From positions 1-12,163 of the forward strand of contig CAYOXD010000099.1 of assembly GCA_964407825.1 (NCBI GenBank): a stretch of 12,163 nt of DNA, given 5' to 3'. A program made the position numbers and the translations under genes. The notes under the pieces were generated by a model. It worked only from the letters and a program-made list of their open reading frames with translations, was not told where the DNA came from and searched no databases. Each line of letters begins with the position of its first letter. Positions within the stretch are counted from its first letter, which is position 1. Source of the DNA: CAYOXD01 sp964407825 (GTDB lineage Bacteria > Desulfobacterota > Desulfobacteria > Desulfobacterales > JAFDDL01). Shown one piece after another: positions 1 through 8,306 of the stretch.

Positions 1-43
1 TAGATAGGATGTGGGAATAAAACCTCTATTGAACGGTGTGCAC

Positions 44-2761
44 ATGAAGGTGTTTTACAAAATCCTGCTGATCGCACTGCCGCTTATCATATTGCCGGCC
101 CTGCTGGTCGGCTTCGCCGCCTACCATGTTGCCGACAGGGCAAACGAATCCGCGATGCGCAATCTGCTGCAATTCGGCCTGAGAGAGGCGATCAAGACCG
201 CTGCCCATCTGGAAGCGGGGGCCGGCACGAACCTGCAGGTCCAGGGGCCCATCCGCAGAGGGAAGGTCCCCAAGGGGCTTGCCGAGGCCCTTCAGGAGAT
301 CCGTTTCGGCGCCTCCGGATATATCCTGGCCCTGGATTCCCGTGGCGTTATCCGGTCCTGCCCCGATTCCGCACTGATCGGCCGTAACGTGAGCACCGAA
401 CCGTGGTTTCGACGCATGGTCAGCAAGGGCGGCGGCCAGCTGCGCTTTACCTGGGAGGGAGAGCTCCGGCAGGCCGCCTTCAGGTTCCATCAGCCCCTGA
501 ACTGGTATCTCATCAGCAGCGATTCGGATGCTGAACTGACCAGCGGAATCAATCGCCTGGGGATCTATACCTTGGAATTTCTGGCCGCCAGCCTGGTGTT
601 GGCCACCCTGGCGCTGCTTTTCCTGGCCCGTTGGCTGACGGCGCCCCTCAATGCCCTCAGCATGGAAATCGAGAAGATTCGGCAGGGAGACCTCGAAGCC
701 CACATCACCATTACCACGGGAGACGAATTCGGGGTACTGGCCGGCGTCTTCAACGGAATGGCGGCGCAGTTGCGCGAAATTTTCGAAACCCTGGAGGAGC
801 GGGTTGCGGCCCGCACCCAGCAACTTGAAACCGTGGCGAAGCTGAGCGGCAGGTTGAGCGCCATCCTCGACTTTGATTCGCTTCTGAAGGAGGTGGTCCA
901 TCAGATCAAGACACGCTTCCACTACGCTCATGTACACATCTATATTCTCGATGAAAAGCGGCGGCAACTGGTAAAGGACCCCGCCTGCAGCCAGTCGGAA
1001 GCCGTGCCCCCCGATGCTCTCGGATCCCTTCCGGGGCTGGTGGCGCAGGCCGTAGACCAGTTTGAAATCGTGGGGGTCGACGACGTGCGGGGAGCGCCGG
1101 CATGTACCCCCGAACGTCTGCCGCCGGAAACCCGGGCCGAGATGGCGGTCCCCATCCTGATGGGAAAAAGGGTGATCGGTGTCCTGGATGTGCACTCCGA
1201 CAGGGTGGCCGGCCTGGACGAAGGCGATGCCGGCCTGCTGCGCTCCCTGGCCAACCAGATGGCCATCGCCTTTACCAACGCCGGCCTGTTTGAGCAAACG
1301 GTGAGGGCCAAGGAGGAGGCTGAAGTGGCCAACCAGGCCAAGAGCGAGTTTCTGGCCAATATGAGCCACGAGCTTCGAACACCGCTGAACGCCATCCTGG
1401 GCTATGCCCAGATCCTGGAAATGAGACAGGACCTGAGCCCCTCGCACCAGGCCGAGGCGGTAAGCGCCATCCGGGACAGCGGCAGGCACCTGCTCACCTT
1501 GATCAACGACATCCTGGACGTCTCCATGATCGAAGCCCGGCGCCTCGAGTTACGACCGGCGGACATGGAACTGCCCTCCTTCCTCCGGGGGGTGGCCGAG
1601 ATTATCGCCATGCGGGCCGAGGAGAAGGGGTTGCGGTTCATTTGGGATCCGCCCCCCCTGATGCCGCGGGCGGTGCGCATCGACGAGGTGCGGTTGCGGC
1701 AGGTGCTGCTCAACCTGTTGGGCAATGCGGTCAAATTCACCGATGAGGGGACGGTGTCGTTTCAGGTGACCCGTCAGGGGGAAATCTCGCCTCTCGAAGA
1801 TGCCAGCGCCGGGATTCGCCTGAAGTTCGAGGTGACGGATACCGGATCGGGAATTGCGGCCGAGCAGTTGGAAAGGATCTTTCTGCCCTTCGAGCAGGTG
1901 GGGGCCGCGCGGTTCCGGACGGAAGGCTCGGGGCTGGGCCTGGCCATCAGCCAGGAGCTGGTCCAGGCCATGGGGGGCAGGATTCAGGTTCAAAGCGAGT
2001 CGGGCAGGGGCAGTGTCTTCTGGTTCGAACTGGACATGCCGGTGGTGATGCAGCCTTGCCTGGAGGCGGCGAACCGGGAGGCGGACATCATCGGCTATCG
2101 GAATAGCGACCGCATGCGGATCCTGGTGGTCGATGATATCCAACACAACCGGGCGGTACTGGTGAGCATGCTTTCCTCCCTGGGGTTCGAACTGTTCGAG
2201 GCGGCCGATGGGAGCCAGGCCGTGGTCCAGGCCGGGGCCCTCCACCCGGACCTCATTTTAATGGACCTTCACATGCCGGTCATGACGGGACACGAGGCGA
2301 CAAGGAGGATCCGAGCCGTCGCGGAACTGGCGGACTGTGTCATCGTGGGGGTGTCAGCCAGCGTTTCCGAACAGGATGAGCAGGAAAGCCGGCTCGCCGG
2401 ATGCGATGATTTCATTCACAAACCTGTGGAGATGAAGCGGTTGCTCCAGGTGATAGGGGATCGGCTCCACCTGGAATGGGTCTACAGGGAGCCACCGACG
2501 GCTGCGAGGCCTTCCCAAGAGGCCGAAGACCGCCCCCCGGCGGCACCCCTGCGCGTGCCACCGCCCGAAAGGCTGCGAGTCCTGCATGAACTGGCCCTGA
2601 TGGGAAACATGCAAAAAATCCAGGCCTGGGCTGCGGATCTGAAGACGCAGACAAATCTCCATCACCCCTTTGCCGACAGGCTCCTCCAGTTGGCCGGGAG
2701 CTTTCGAACCAAGGCGCTGCTTGAATTGGTTGAACACTATTTGGAAGGAGTCGAATCATGA
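44..2761 (+). CDS. Membrane-bound hybrid sensor histidine kinase (Cache-like/HAMP/GAF/HisKA/HATPase/receiver)
   Basis: A two-component sensor kinase that should sense an extracytoplasmic signal and autophosphorylate a histidine in the cytoplasm. Counting from the ATG (905 aa), a first membrane helix spans about residues 5-30. A small Cache-like sensor domain covers about 40-165 and a second helix about 172-195. HAMP follows at about 196-245 (contains GDEFGVLAGVFNGM), GAF at about 265-415, and HisKA with the phospho-site His442 in SHELRTP. HATPase_c has the N box GNAVKF (Asn561), G1 box DTGSG and G2 box GSGLGL. A receiver has acidic Asp697/698, phospho-acceptor Asp741 in MDLHMP and Lys793. The last 65 residues form a helical tail that lacks an obvious HPt histidine motif. 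The ATG at 44 is chosen because it puts the first helix at the N terminus. An in-frame GTG at 11 would add 11 residues, and a stop at 5-7 bounds the frame. The ligand cannot be inferred. Confidence 0.93.
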   Translation: MKVFYKILLIALPLIILPALLVGFAAYHVADRANESAMRNLLQFGLREAIKTAAHLEAGAGTNLQVQGPIRRGKVPKGLAEALQEIRFGASGYILALDSRGVIRSCPDSALIGRNVSTEPWFRRMVSKGGGQLRFTWEGELRQAAFRFHQPLNWYLISSDSDAELTSGINRLGIYTLEFLAASLVLATLALLFLARWLTAPLNALSMEIEKIRQGDLEAHITITTGDEFGVLAGVFNGMAAQLREIFETLEERVAARTQQLETVAKLSGRLSAILDFDSLLKEVVHQIKTRFHYAHVHIYILDEKRRQLVKDPACSQSEAVPPDALGSLPGLVAQAVDQFEIVGVDDVRGAPACTPERLPPETRAEMAVPILMGKRVIGVLDVHSDRVAGLDEGDAGLLRSLANQMAIAFTNAGLFEQTVRAKEEAEVANQAKSEFLANMSHELRTPLNAILGYAQILEMRQDLSPSHQAEAVSAIRDSGRHLLTLINDILDVSMIEARRLELRPADMELPSFLRGVAEIIAMRAEEKGLRFIWDPPPLMPRAVRIDEVRLRQVLLNLLGNAVKFTDEGTVSFQVTRQGEISPLEDASAGIRLKFEVTDTGSGIAAEQLERIFLPFEQVGAARFRTEGSGLGLAISQELVQAMGGRIQVQSESGRGSVFWFELDMPVVMQPCLEAANREADIIGYRNSDRMRILVVDDIQHNRAVLVSMLSSLGFELFEAADGSQAVVQAGALHPDLILMDLHMPVMTGHEATRRIRAVAELADCVIVGVSASVSEQDEQESRLAGCDDFIHKPVEMKRLLQVIGDRLHLEWVYREPPTAARPSQEAEDRPPAAPLRVPPPERLRVLHELALMGNMQKIQAWAADLKTQTNLHHPFADRLLQLAGSFRTKALLELVEHYLEGVES
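2743..2750 (+). promoter_or_regulatory. Shine-Dalgarno of the second hybrid kinase, inside the first kinase gene
   Basis: GGAAGGAG lies 7 bases before the ATG at 2758, within the last codons of the upstream kinase. With the ATGA stop-start overlap at 2758-2761 it fixes the start of the second gene and indicates translational coupling. Confidence 0.8.
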
Positions 2762-4830
2762 TCGCAGAGAAGAGCCCCACCGACGATCCAGGTCAATCTA
2801 AACCGGCCGTCCTGATCATTGACGATGATAGGTCCAACCTGGCCATTGTCACCGACTATCTGAAAAGCGGCGACTATGACATCCTGGTGGCGGAAGACGG
2901 GCGGATCGGGATCGAACGGGCCCGCTTCGCCCGGCCCGATCTCATTTTGCTCGATGTGCTCATGCCGGGGATCGACGGCTTCGAGACCTGCCGCCGGCTC
3001 AAGGCCGATGCAGCGACCCGGGAGATTCCCGTGATCTTCATGACGGCCCTTTCGGACACGGATAACAAGATCAAGGGGTTTGCCGCCGGTGCGGTGGACT
3101 ATGTAACCAAGCCCTCCCAGCGGGAGGAAGTCCTGGCCCGGGTGGGGGTGCATCTGCGTATACGGGAGCTGGCCACCAACCTCCAGGAGGCAAAGGCGCT
3201 TCTGGAGAATCGGGTGGAACAACGTACCGCGCAGCTCGAAAGGGCGAACCAGGAACTGCAGGCGGAAATCACCGAGCGCATGCAGGCGGAAAAGGCGCTG
3301 GCAGAATCGAAAAATTATTTGGACAAGATCATCAACTCCATTTCCGATCCGATATCTGTGAAGGATACCAGCCGCCATTGGGTGCTCTTAAACGATGCCG
3401 CCTGCAGCTTCATCGGCCGCGAACGAGCCGAGCTGCTGGGCAAATGCGCAGATGACGTCTTCCCGGAGCACGAAGCCCGTGCCATCCGGGAACAGGACAG
3501 GCGCGTTTTAGCCAGCGGGCGGGAGAGTGTCATGGAACATACCACCACTGCCGCAAACGGCACCGCCCGCAGCATCATCCTGAAAAAGACGCTGTACACG
3601 GACGAGCGGGGCCGACAGTACATCGTCGCCATCATACGGGATATCACGGAACACAAGATCCTCGAGGAGCAGCTGCGCCAGGCGGTGAAGATGGAGGCTG
3701 TCGGAACCCTGGCCGGCGGCGTCGCCCACGACTTCAACAACCTGATGACAGCCGTCATGGGGTACAGCGAGCTTCTCCTGCGACGGATTCCGGAAGAGAA
3801 CCCATGGCGCAGGGATATCGAGCAGATCAGCAAGGCGGGCAGACGCGCCGCCAGCCTCACCCAGCAGCTTCTCGCCTTCAGCCGAAAGCAGGTGGCGCAG
3901 CCGAAAATACTGGACATCAACCAGGTGATTGCCGAGACGGAAGAGATACTCAAACGGTTGATCGGTGAGAACATCCACCTCGTCAGCAGGCCCGCCCCCC
4001 TTCTCGGCCGGGTGATGGCCGATCCGGGCCTGATCGGGCAGGTCATCATGAATCTTGCCCTCAATGCCCGTGATGCCATGCCCCAGGGCGGCCAACTCAC
4101 CATTGAAACGGCCAATGTGCATCTGGGGGAGGCGTATGCGCGGCATCACATCGACGTGGCACCCGGAAACTACGTGGTGCTCATCGTCAGTGACACGGGC
4201 ATCGGCATGGACGCCGAGACCCGATCTCATATTTTCGAGCCCTTCTTCACCACCAAGGAAAAGGGAAAGGGCACCGGCCTGGGATTGGCGACGGTGTATG
4301 GGATCGTGAAACAGAGCGGGGGACATATCTGGGGCGACAGTGAGCCCGGCCGTGGCGCCACCTTCAAGGTCTACCTCCCCCGGGCCGAACAGAAATCGGA
4401 CGTGGCGGAACCGGACGACAGTCCCGCCGTATCGCTTTCGGGGGGCTCGGAAACCATCCTGATCGTGGAGGACGACGACATCGTCCGCGAGCTCGTGAAC
4501 ACCACCCTGTGCCTGGCGGGCTATACCGTGCTGGAATCCGAAGACGGCGATAAGGCCATCGAGCTCTGCCGGGAACAGGAGGGCCGAATCCACCTGCTCA
4601 TCACCGATGTGGTGATGCCCCGGATGGGCGGGTGCGAACTGGCGAGCCTCCTCGGGCCCGAATGCCCCATGATGAAGGTGCTTTATATCTCAGGCCATTC
4701 CGAGAACGCCATCGAGCATCACGGCGTGATGGAGGAGGGGGCGGCCTTTCTCCAAAAACCCTTTACGCCGGAGGCTCTGACACGGAAAATACGACAGGTG
4801 CTGGACGGCGATTCCCTCCCAGGGCGGTAG
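2758..4830 (+). CDS. Soluble hybrid histidine kinase with receivers at both ends (REC-PAS-HisKA-HATPase-REC)
   Basis: A 690-aa cytoplasmic hybrid kinase with no membrane segment. Domains in order: an N-terminal receiver (about 16-135; acidic Asp22-24, phospho-acceptor Asp66 in LLDVLMP, Lys118); a coiled-coil linker (about 136-185); a PAS domain (about 186-300); and HisKA with His324 in VAHDFNN. HATPase_c (about 420-541) has Asn436 in NLALNARDAM, G1 box DTGIG, F box FEPFFTTK and G2 box GKGTGLGL. The C-terminal receiver (about 565-685) has Asp571-573, phospho-acceptor Asp617 in TDVVMP and Lys667. All catalytic residues look intact. The start overlaps the stop of the upstream kinase by 4 bases (ATGA), so the two are very likely co-translated. 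Inference: the N-terminal receiver may accept phosphate from the membrane kinase and gate this kinase. No DNA-binding or enzymatic output domain is present. Confidence 0.94.
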   Translation: MIAEKSPTDDPGQSKPAVLIIDDDRSNLAIVTDYLKSGDYDILVAEDGRIGIERARFARPDLILLDVLMPGIDGFETCRRLKADAATREIPVIFMTALSDTDNKIKGFAAGAVDYVTKPSQREEVLARVGVHLRIRELATNLQEAKALLENRVEQRTAQLERANQELQAEITERMQAEKALAESKNYLDKIINSISDPISVKDTSRHWVLLNDAACSFIGRERAELLGKCADDVFPEHEARAIREQDRRVLASGRESVMEHTTTAANGTARSIILKKTLYTDERGRQYIVAIIRDITEHKILEEQLRQAVKMEAVGTLAGGVAHDFNNLMTAVMGYSELLLRRIPEENPWRRDIEQISKAGRRAASLTQQLLAFSRKQVAQPKILDINQVIAETEEILKRLIGENIHLVSRPAPLLGRVMADPGLIGQVIMNLALNARDAMPQGGQLTIETANVHLGEAYARHHIDVAPGNYVVLIVSDTGIGMDAETRSHIFEPFFTTKEKGKGTGLGLATVYGIVKQSGGHIWGDSEPGRGATFKVYLPRAEQKSDVAEPDDSPAVSLSGGSETILIVEDDDIVRELVNTTLCLAGYTVLESEDGDKAIELCREQEGRIHLLITDVVMPRMGGCELASLLGPECPMMKVLYISGHSENAIEHHGVMEEGAAFLQKPFTPEALTRKIRQVLDGDSLPGR

Positions 4831-4862
4831 GGCCAGATTCGGATGCCGAGAGAGAAACCCGC

Positions 4863-6017
4863 ATGAACGCCACCGAACCCTATACCGGTTATGAACAGGG
4901 ACCGATTCGCCCCCCCAGTGAGGCCGGGAGCCTGCTCATCCGCATCACCCGCAACTGCCCGTGGAATCGCTGCACCTTTTGCCCCGTATACAAGGGGACG
5001 CGTTTCAGCCTTCGGCCCGTGGCGCACGTCCTGCAGGACATCGATCGGATCCGACGCGGCGTCGCGTCCCTCCAGGGTGCCGGTAGTCCCGAGGCCTGTC
5101 CCACCCACAGGGACCTGCACCGGCTCCTGCAAAGCGGCGGTGAAACAGACCGACGGGCCTTTCACGCGGCCTTTCACTTTGTATCCAATGGAATGCGATC
5201 GATCTTTCTTCAGGACGGCGACAGCCTCATCATCAAACCCGATGATATGCTCACCATTCTCCTGTATCTGAAGGAAGCCTTCCCCGGGGTGGCACGGGTG
5301 ACTTCCTATGCGCGATCCCGCACGGTCGCCAGAATCGGCGATCCTCTTCTGCGGCGCTTTGCAGAAGCGGGGCTGAATCGCATCCACATCGGCATGGAAT
5401 CCGGTGCGGACGCGGTTCTGAAACAGGTCCAAAAGGGGACGGACAAGGCCAGGCAGATTCTGGCGGGCCAAAAGGTGAAGCGCTCCGGGATGGAATTGTC
5501 GGAATACTTCATGCCAGGTCTTGGCGGCCGGCGCCTCTCACGGGTACATGCCCTGGAAAGCGCGGACGCCTTGAACCGGATCAACCCGGACTTCATTCGC
5601 CTGAGAACACTGGCCGTGGCCGATGGCACCCCCCTTGCCGAGCAGCATGGGCGCGGCGGCTTCGAGAAGATGGGAGAGGTGGAAACCGCAGAAGAGCTGC
5701 TCCTTTTTCTGGAGGCCCTGAAGGGCATCGAAAGCACCGTCAAAAGCGACCATTCCCTGAACCTGTTTTCCGAAGTCGAGGGCAGACTCCCCGGGGATGT
5801 GGCGAGGATGACAGCGCCCATCCGGCAGTTTCTTCGACTCAGCCCCCGGGAGCAGACTGTTTTTTGTATCGGCCGCAGAACCCGCTGCCTGTCCCGGCTG
5901 GCGGACCTTTCAGATCCTGTAAAGCGCCGGTGCGCGGAGGCGAGATGCGCCGATCTTGGCGCAACCATCGAAAACATGGACGCCATTGTGGATTGGATCA
6001 TGAAGCATTATCTCTAA
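4863..6017 (+). CDS. Radical SAM protein with a CX4CX2C cluster motif
   Basis: A 384-aa radical SAM enzyme of unknown substrate. The cluster motif is Cys32, Cys37, Cys40 in NCPWNRCTFC, preceded by LLIRITR. The spacing is CX4CX2C rather than the canonical CX3CX2C; Phe39 before the last Cys is the usual aromatic. FLQDGDSLI (115-123) sits where a GGEP-like strand is expected. RIHIGMESG (173-181) followed by VLKQVQKGT resembles the barrel strand of the Elp3/MiaB-like radical SAM fold, and MPGLGG occurs at 217-222. Four cysteines near the C terminus (335, 342, 357, 362) could bind a further cluster, but this is unproven. The ATG at 4863 is chosen because the region upstream in frame overlaps the kinase gene and codes for no recognisable domain. 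A weak purine-rich GAGAGAG precedes it. It begins 32 bp after the kinase stop and ends 27 bp before the HAD gene, so it is probably in the same operon. Confidence 0.88.
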   Translation: MNATEPYTGYEQGPIRPPSEAGSLLIRITRNCPWNRCTFCPVYKGTRFSLRPVAHVLQDIDRIRRGVASLQGAGSPEACPTHRDLHRLLQSGGETDRRAFHAAFHFVSNGMRSIFLQDGDSLIIKPDDMLTILLYLKEAFPGVARVTSYARSRTVARIGDPLLRRFAEAGLNRIHIGMESGADAVLKQVQKGTDKARQILAGQKVKRSGMELSEYFMPGLGGRRLSRVHALESADALNRINPDFIRLRTLAVADGTPLAEQHGRGGFEKMGEVETAEELLLFLEALKGIESTVKSDHSLNLFSEVEGRLPGDVARMTAPIRQFLRLSPREQTVFCIGRRTRCLSRLADLSDPVKRRCAEARCADLGATIENMDAIVDWIMKHYL

Positions 6018-6044
6018 ACACAGCTGAAGAGGGCTTGATCGGTG

Positions 6045-6677
6045 ATGCCCCCATCCTATCAGATTCGCGCGGTGTTGCTGGATTTTGACGGAACCCTGAC
6101 GGAGCCGGGGATCCTGGATTTCCCGGCCATTAAAAAGTCCCTGGGCTGTCCCCTGGAAGAGGCCATCCTGGAATTTATCGAGACGATAGAAGACCCGGGC
6201 AAACGGGAATCCGCCCTGGCCGCGTTGCTATATTTCGAATTCCAGGCAGCGGCCGCCTCCAAGCCCAATCCCGGTGCGGAGGAGCTGGTGCTCTGGTTAA
6301 AGGCGCAGCACCTGCCTGTGGGCATCCTCACCCGCAACACACGGGCTTGCGTTCGAAGGGCCCTGGAGAATTTCCATGGGCTCCGGGAGGATAACTTCGA
6401 CCTGATCGTCTGCCGGGACGATCCGATCCCGCCCAAACCCAGCGGAGACGGTATTGCCTGGGCTTCCCGGCGCTGGGGGATCGATCCGGGGACGATCCTG
6501 GTGGTGGGTGACTTTGTCCTGGACACCCAGGCCGGCGCCGCGGCCGGCGCCCTGACCGCCCTGCTCGATCCGGGCCGGGATCCGAGGGTGAAGGAGGCCA
6601 GCTGCCATTTCCGTATCCGGCACCTGTCGGAGCTGCTGCCCATTATCCGCCGGGGACAGCCCCGGGAACCAGGGTGA
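6045..6677 (+). CDS. HAD-superfamily hydrolase (phosphatase-like)
   Basis: A haloacid dehalogenase-type phosphohydrolase of about 210 aa, cytoplasmic, substrate unknown. Counting from the GTG at 6042 (211 aa), motif I is DFDGTLT with nucleophile Asp14 and acid/base Asp16. Motif II is Thr97 in GILTRNT, motif III is Lys132 in PPKPSGDG, and motif IV is GDFVLD with Asp157 and Asp161. A helical cap lies between motif I and about residue 75. All four motifs are intact, so it should be active on a small phosphorylated substrate; phosphoglycolate phosphatase-like enzymes are the nearest general type. GTG 6042 and ATG 6045 are adjacent possible starts; ATG is preferred. GAAGAGGG at 6026-6033 is a reasonable ribosome site for either. 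It lies 27 bp after the radical SAM gene and is probably the last gene of that operon. Confidence 0.87.
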   Translation: MPPSYQIRAVLLDFDGTLTEPGILDFPAIKKSLGCPLEEAILEFIETIEDPGKRESALAALLYFEFQAAAASKPNPGAEELVLWLKAQHLPVGILTRNTRACVRRALENFHGLREDNFDLIVCRDDPIPPKPSGDGIAWASRRWGIDPGTILVVGDFVLDTQAGAAAGALTALLDPGRDPRVKEASCHFRIRHLSELLPIIRRGQPREPG

Positions 6678-6743
6678 TTTTGCCCTTGCCCTTATCGTTG
6701 GCAGGCGGCCCGGTGAAGTTCAAACAAATAGCGGGATCCACTA

Positions 6744-6772
6744 TTGCAATGATCTGAATTTTTCAGTAAAAA
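6744..6772 (+). promoter_or_regulatory. Putative sigma70-type promoter for the rubredoxin-glutamate synthase-like gene
   Basis: A -35-like TTGCAA (6744-6749) and a -10-like TAAAAA (6767-6772) are separated by 17 bases in an AT-rich island within otherwise GC-rich DNA. Each hexamer matches consensus at four of six positions. The start point would fall near 6779, giving a leader of about 58 bases. This is the only gap of notable length between the HAD gene and the downstream flavoprotein, so a promoter is expected here. Prediction by eye only. Confidence 0.45.
6754..6766. promoter_or_regulatory. 13-bp palindrome CTGAATTTTTCAG in the promoter spacer (possible operator)
   Basis: CTGAA and TTCAG form a perfect inverted repeat around a TTT centre. 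It lies entirely between the predicted -35 and -10 and abuts the -10. A protein bound here would block polymerase. No regulator family can be named from this sequence, and AT-rich promoter DNA produces such short palindromes by chance fairly often. Confidence 0.3.
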
Positions 6773-6836
6773 ATAAGCGTCCTACCTTCCGCAGCAAAAC
6801 GATGAACCCGTCCACAAGGATACTATCGAGGTCACC

Positions 6837-8228
6837 ATGGCTGTCTATATCTGCACGGTTTGCAAGGCCCCTTATGATGAGGAAAAGGAAGGGATCAGAT
6901 GGGAAGATCTGCCGGATGACTGGGTATGCCCTGTCTGCAAGGCGCCGAAATCCGCCTTCAGAAAAACTGAAGCGCCGGCAGATGAGGTCTCGGCCGCATC
7001 AGCGGATTCCGGACCGGATCCGGTAAAGACCTGTGATGACTTCGAGGCCTATATGGTCGATATTCACCGGATGGCCGAAACCGGCCGCTCGATCATCGAA
7101 CCGATGCGGACCCGCCAGTCCACCTTTTCGTGGGATGACATCCTGATCAAGGGAGCCCAGCTTGCGAAATTGCCGCTCAATCATGAACAGCCGGTCAACA
7201 CAAAGACCCGCATCGGCCCGGGCGCAGCGCGGCCCCTGGAGATCGACTCGCCCATCTACATCTCCCATATGTCCTTCGGAGCCCTGTCCAGGGAGGCCAC
7301 CGTCGCTCTGGCCAAAGGCAGTGCCGGTGTCAAAACCGCCATGTGTTCCGGGGAAGGCGGTATTCTTCCGGAGGCAATTGAAAGCGCCCACCGGTATATT
7401 TTCGAGTATGTGCCCAACGAGTACAGCGTGACCGAAGAGAATCTGAAGCGTGCCGACGCCATCGAGATCAAGTTCGGCCAATCCGCCAAACCCGGTATGG
7501 GCGGGCATCTGCCGGGCCATAAGGTGACCCGGGAAATTGCCGAGATCAGAGGCTATGCCGAAGGCACCGATATTATCAGCCCGGCGCATTTCAAGGACAT
7601 CCTCAATCGGGAGGACCTGAAACAGAAGGTGAACTGGCTGCGGGAGGTGTCGGATGGAAGACCCATCGGGATCAAGCTTGCCGCCGGTCACATTGAAGCG
7701 GATCTTGCGGTCGCCATCCATGCCCGGCCGGATTTTATCACCATTGATGGAAGAGCCGGCGCCACCGGCGCCGCCCTCAAATTCGTCAAATCCGCGGCAT
7801 CCATCCCGACGATATTTGCCCTCCATCGCGCTCGGAAGTATCTGGACGCCAGCGGTGCTTCGGATATATCGTTGATTGTCACGGGGGGGCTTCGGATATC
7901 GCCGGATTTTGCAAAGGCGCTCGCGCTGGGGGCGACGGCCGTGGCCATCGGCACCACGGCGTTAATCGCCCTGGGGTGCCGTCAGTACCGGATCTGCAAC
8001 ACCGGCAGGTGTCCCATGGGCATCGCCACACAGGATCCCCTGTTGAGACAGCGTCTGGATATCCATTCGGCGGCAACCCGCCTGGAGACCTTTCTAAGGG
8101 TGACCAACGAAGAATTAAAAGATTTTGCCAGGCTCACGGGAAATGATGACATTCATAAGCTTTCACTGGACGATCTATGTACCACCAATTCCGAGATTTC
8201 CGGGCATACCGACATCGAGCATGTGTAG
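6837..8228 (+). CDS. Rubredoxin domain fused to glutamate synthase-like FMN/3Fe-4S domain
   Basis: A 463-aa redox flavoprotein. The N terminus (1-45) is a rubredoxin domain with iron ligands Cys6, Cys9, Cys31 and Cys34 in YICTVC and WVCPVC. A linker of about 20 residues leads into a glutamate synthase central-type TIM barrel (about 75-440). The FMN/substrate region has HMSFGALS (144-151), GEGG (172-175), GQSAKPGMGGHLPG (214-227), IDGRAGATGA (303-312) and TGGLR (349-353). Cys381, Cys387 and Cys392 follow the CX5CX4C pattern of the GltS 3Fe-4S cluster. There is no class II glutaminase domain, so it cannot take ammonia from glutamine by itself. It may use another ammonia source or catalyse a different FMN reaction, with rubredoxin feeding electrons. 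The C terminus, ending SEISGHTDIEHV, looks natural. GAGGT at 6828-6832 precedes the ATG. Confidence 0.9.
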   Translation: MAVYICTVCKAPYDEEKEGIRWEDLPDDWVCPVCKAPKSAFRKTEAPADEVSAASADSGPDPVKTCDDFEAYMVDIHRMAETGRSIIEPMRTRQSTFSWDDILIKGAQLAKLPLNHEQPVNTKTRIGPGAARPLEIDSPIYISHMSFGALSREATVALAKGSAGVKTAMCSGEGGILPEAIESAHRYIFEYVPNEYSVTEENLKRADAIEIKFGQSAKPGMGGHLPGHKVTREIAEIRGYAEGTDIISPAHFKDILNREDLKQKVNWLREVSDGRPIGIKLAAGHIEADLAVAIHARPDFITIDGRAGATGAALKFVKSAASIPTIFALHRARKYLDASGASDISLIVTGGLRISPDFAKALALGATAVAIGTTALIALGCRQYRICNTGRCPMGIATQDPLLRQRLDIHSAATRLETFLRVTNEELKDFARLTGNDDIHKLSLDDLCTTNSEISGHTDIEHV

Positions 8229-8251
8229 CTGTATTATGCCCAGGTGATCCA

Positions 8252-8306
8252 GGACCGGTGCATGGCCTGCGAAACCTGCCCGGACCGATGCCAGATGGGG
8301 GCCATC
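8252..8306 (+). repeat. Left copy of exact 55-bp duplication flanking the gap
   Basis: The 55 bases ending at the last base before the N run are identical to the 55 bases that follow it. They encode the ferredoxin cluster motif. Most likely an unmerged contig overlap, not a genomic repeat. Confidence 0.9.

Noticed and set aside
26..1489. Long antisense open frame (487 aa) across the first kinase gene
   Set aside because: The + strand encodes clear Cache/HAMP/GAF/HisKA domains here. The antisense frame has no recognisable domain and is a by-product of GC-rich codon use.
4632..4862. Upstream extension of the radical SAM reading frame
   Set aside because: It would overlap about 200 bases of the kinase receiver domain and reads as low-information sequence. 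The ATG at 4863 directly precedes the conserved N terminus.
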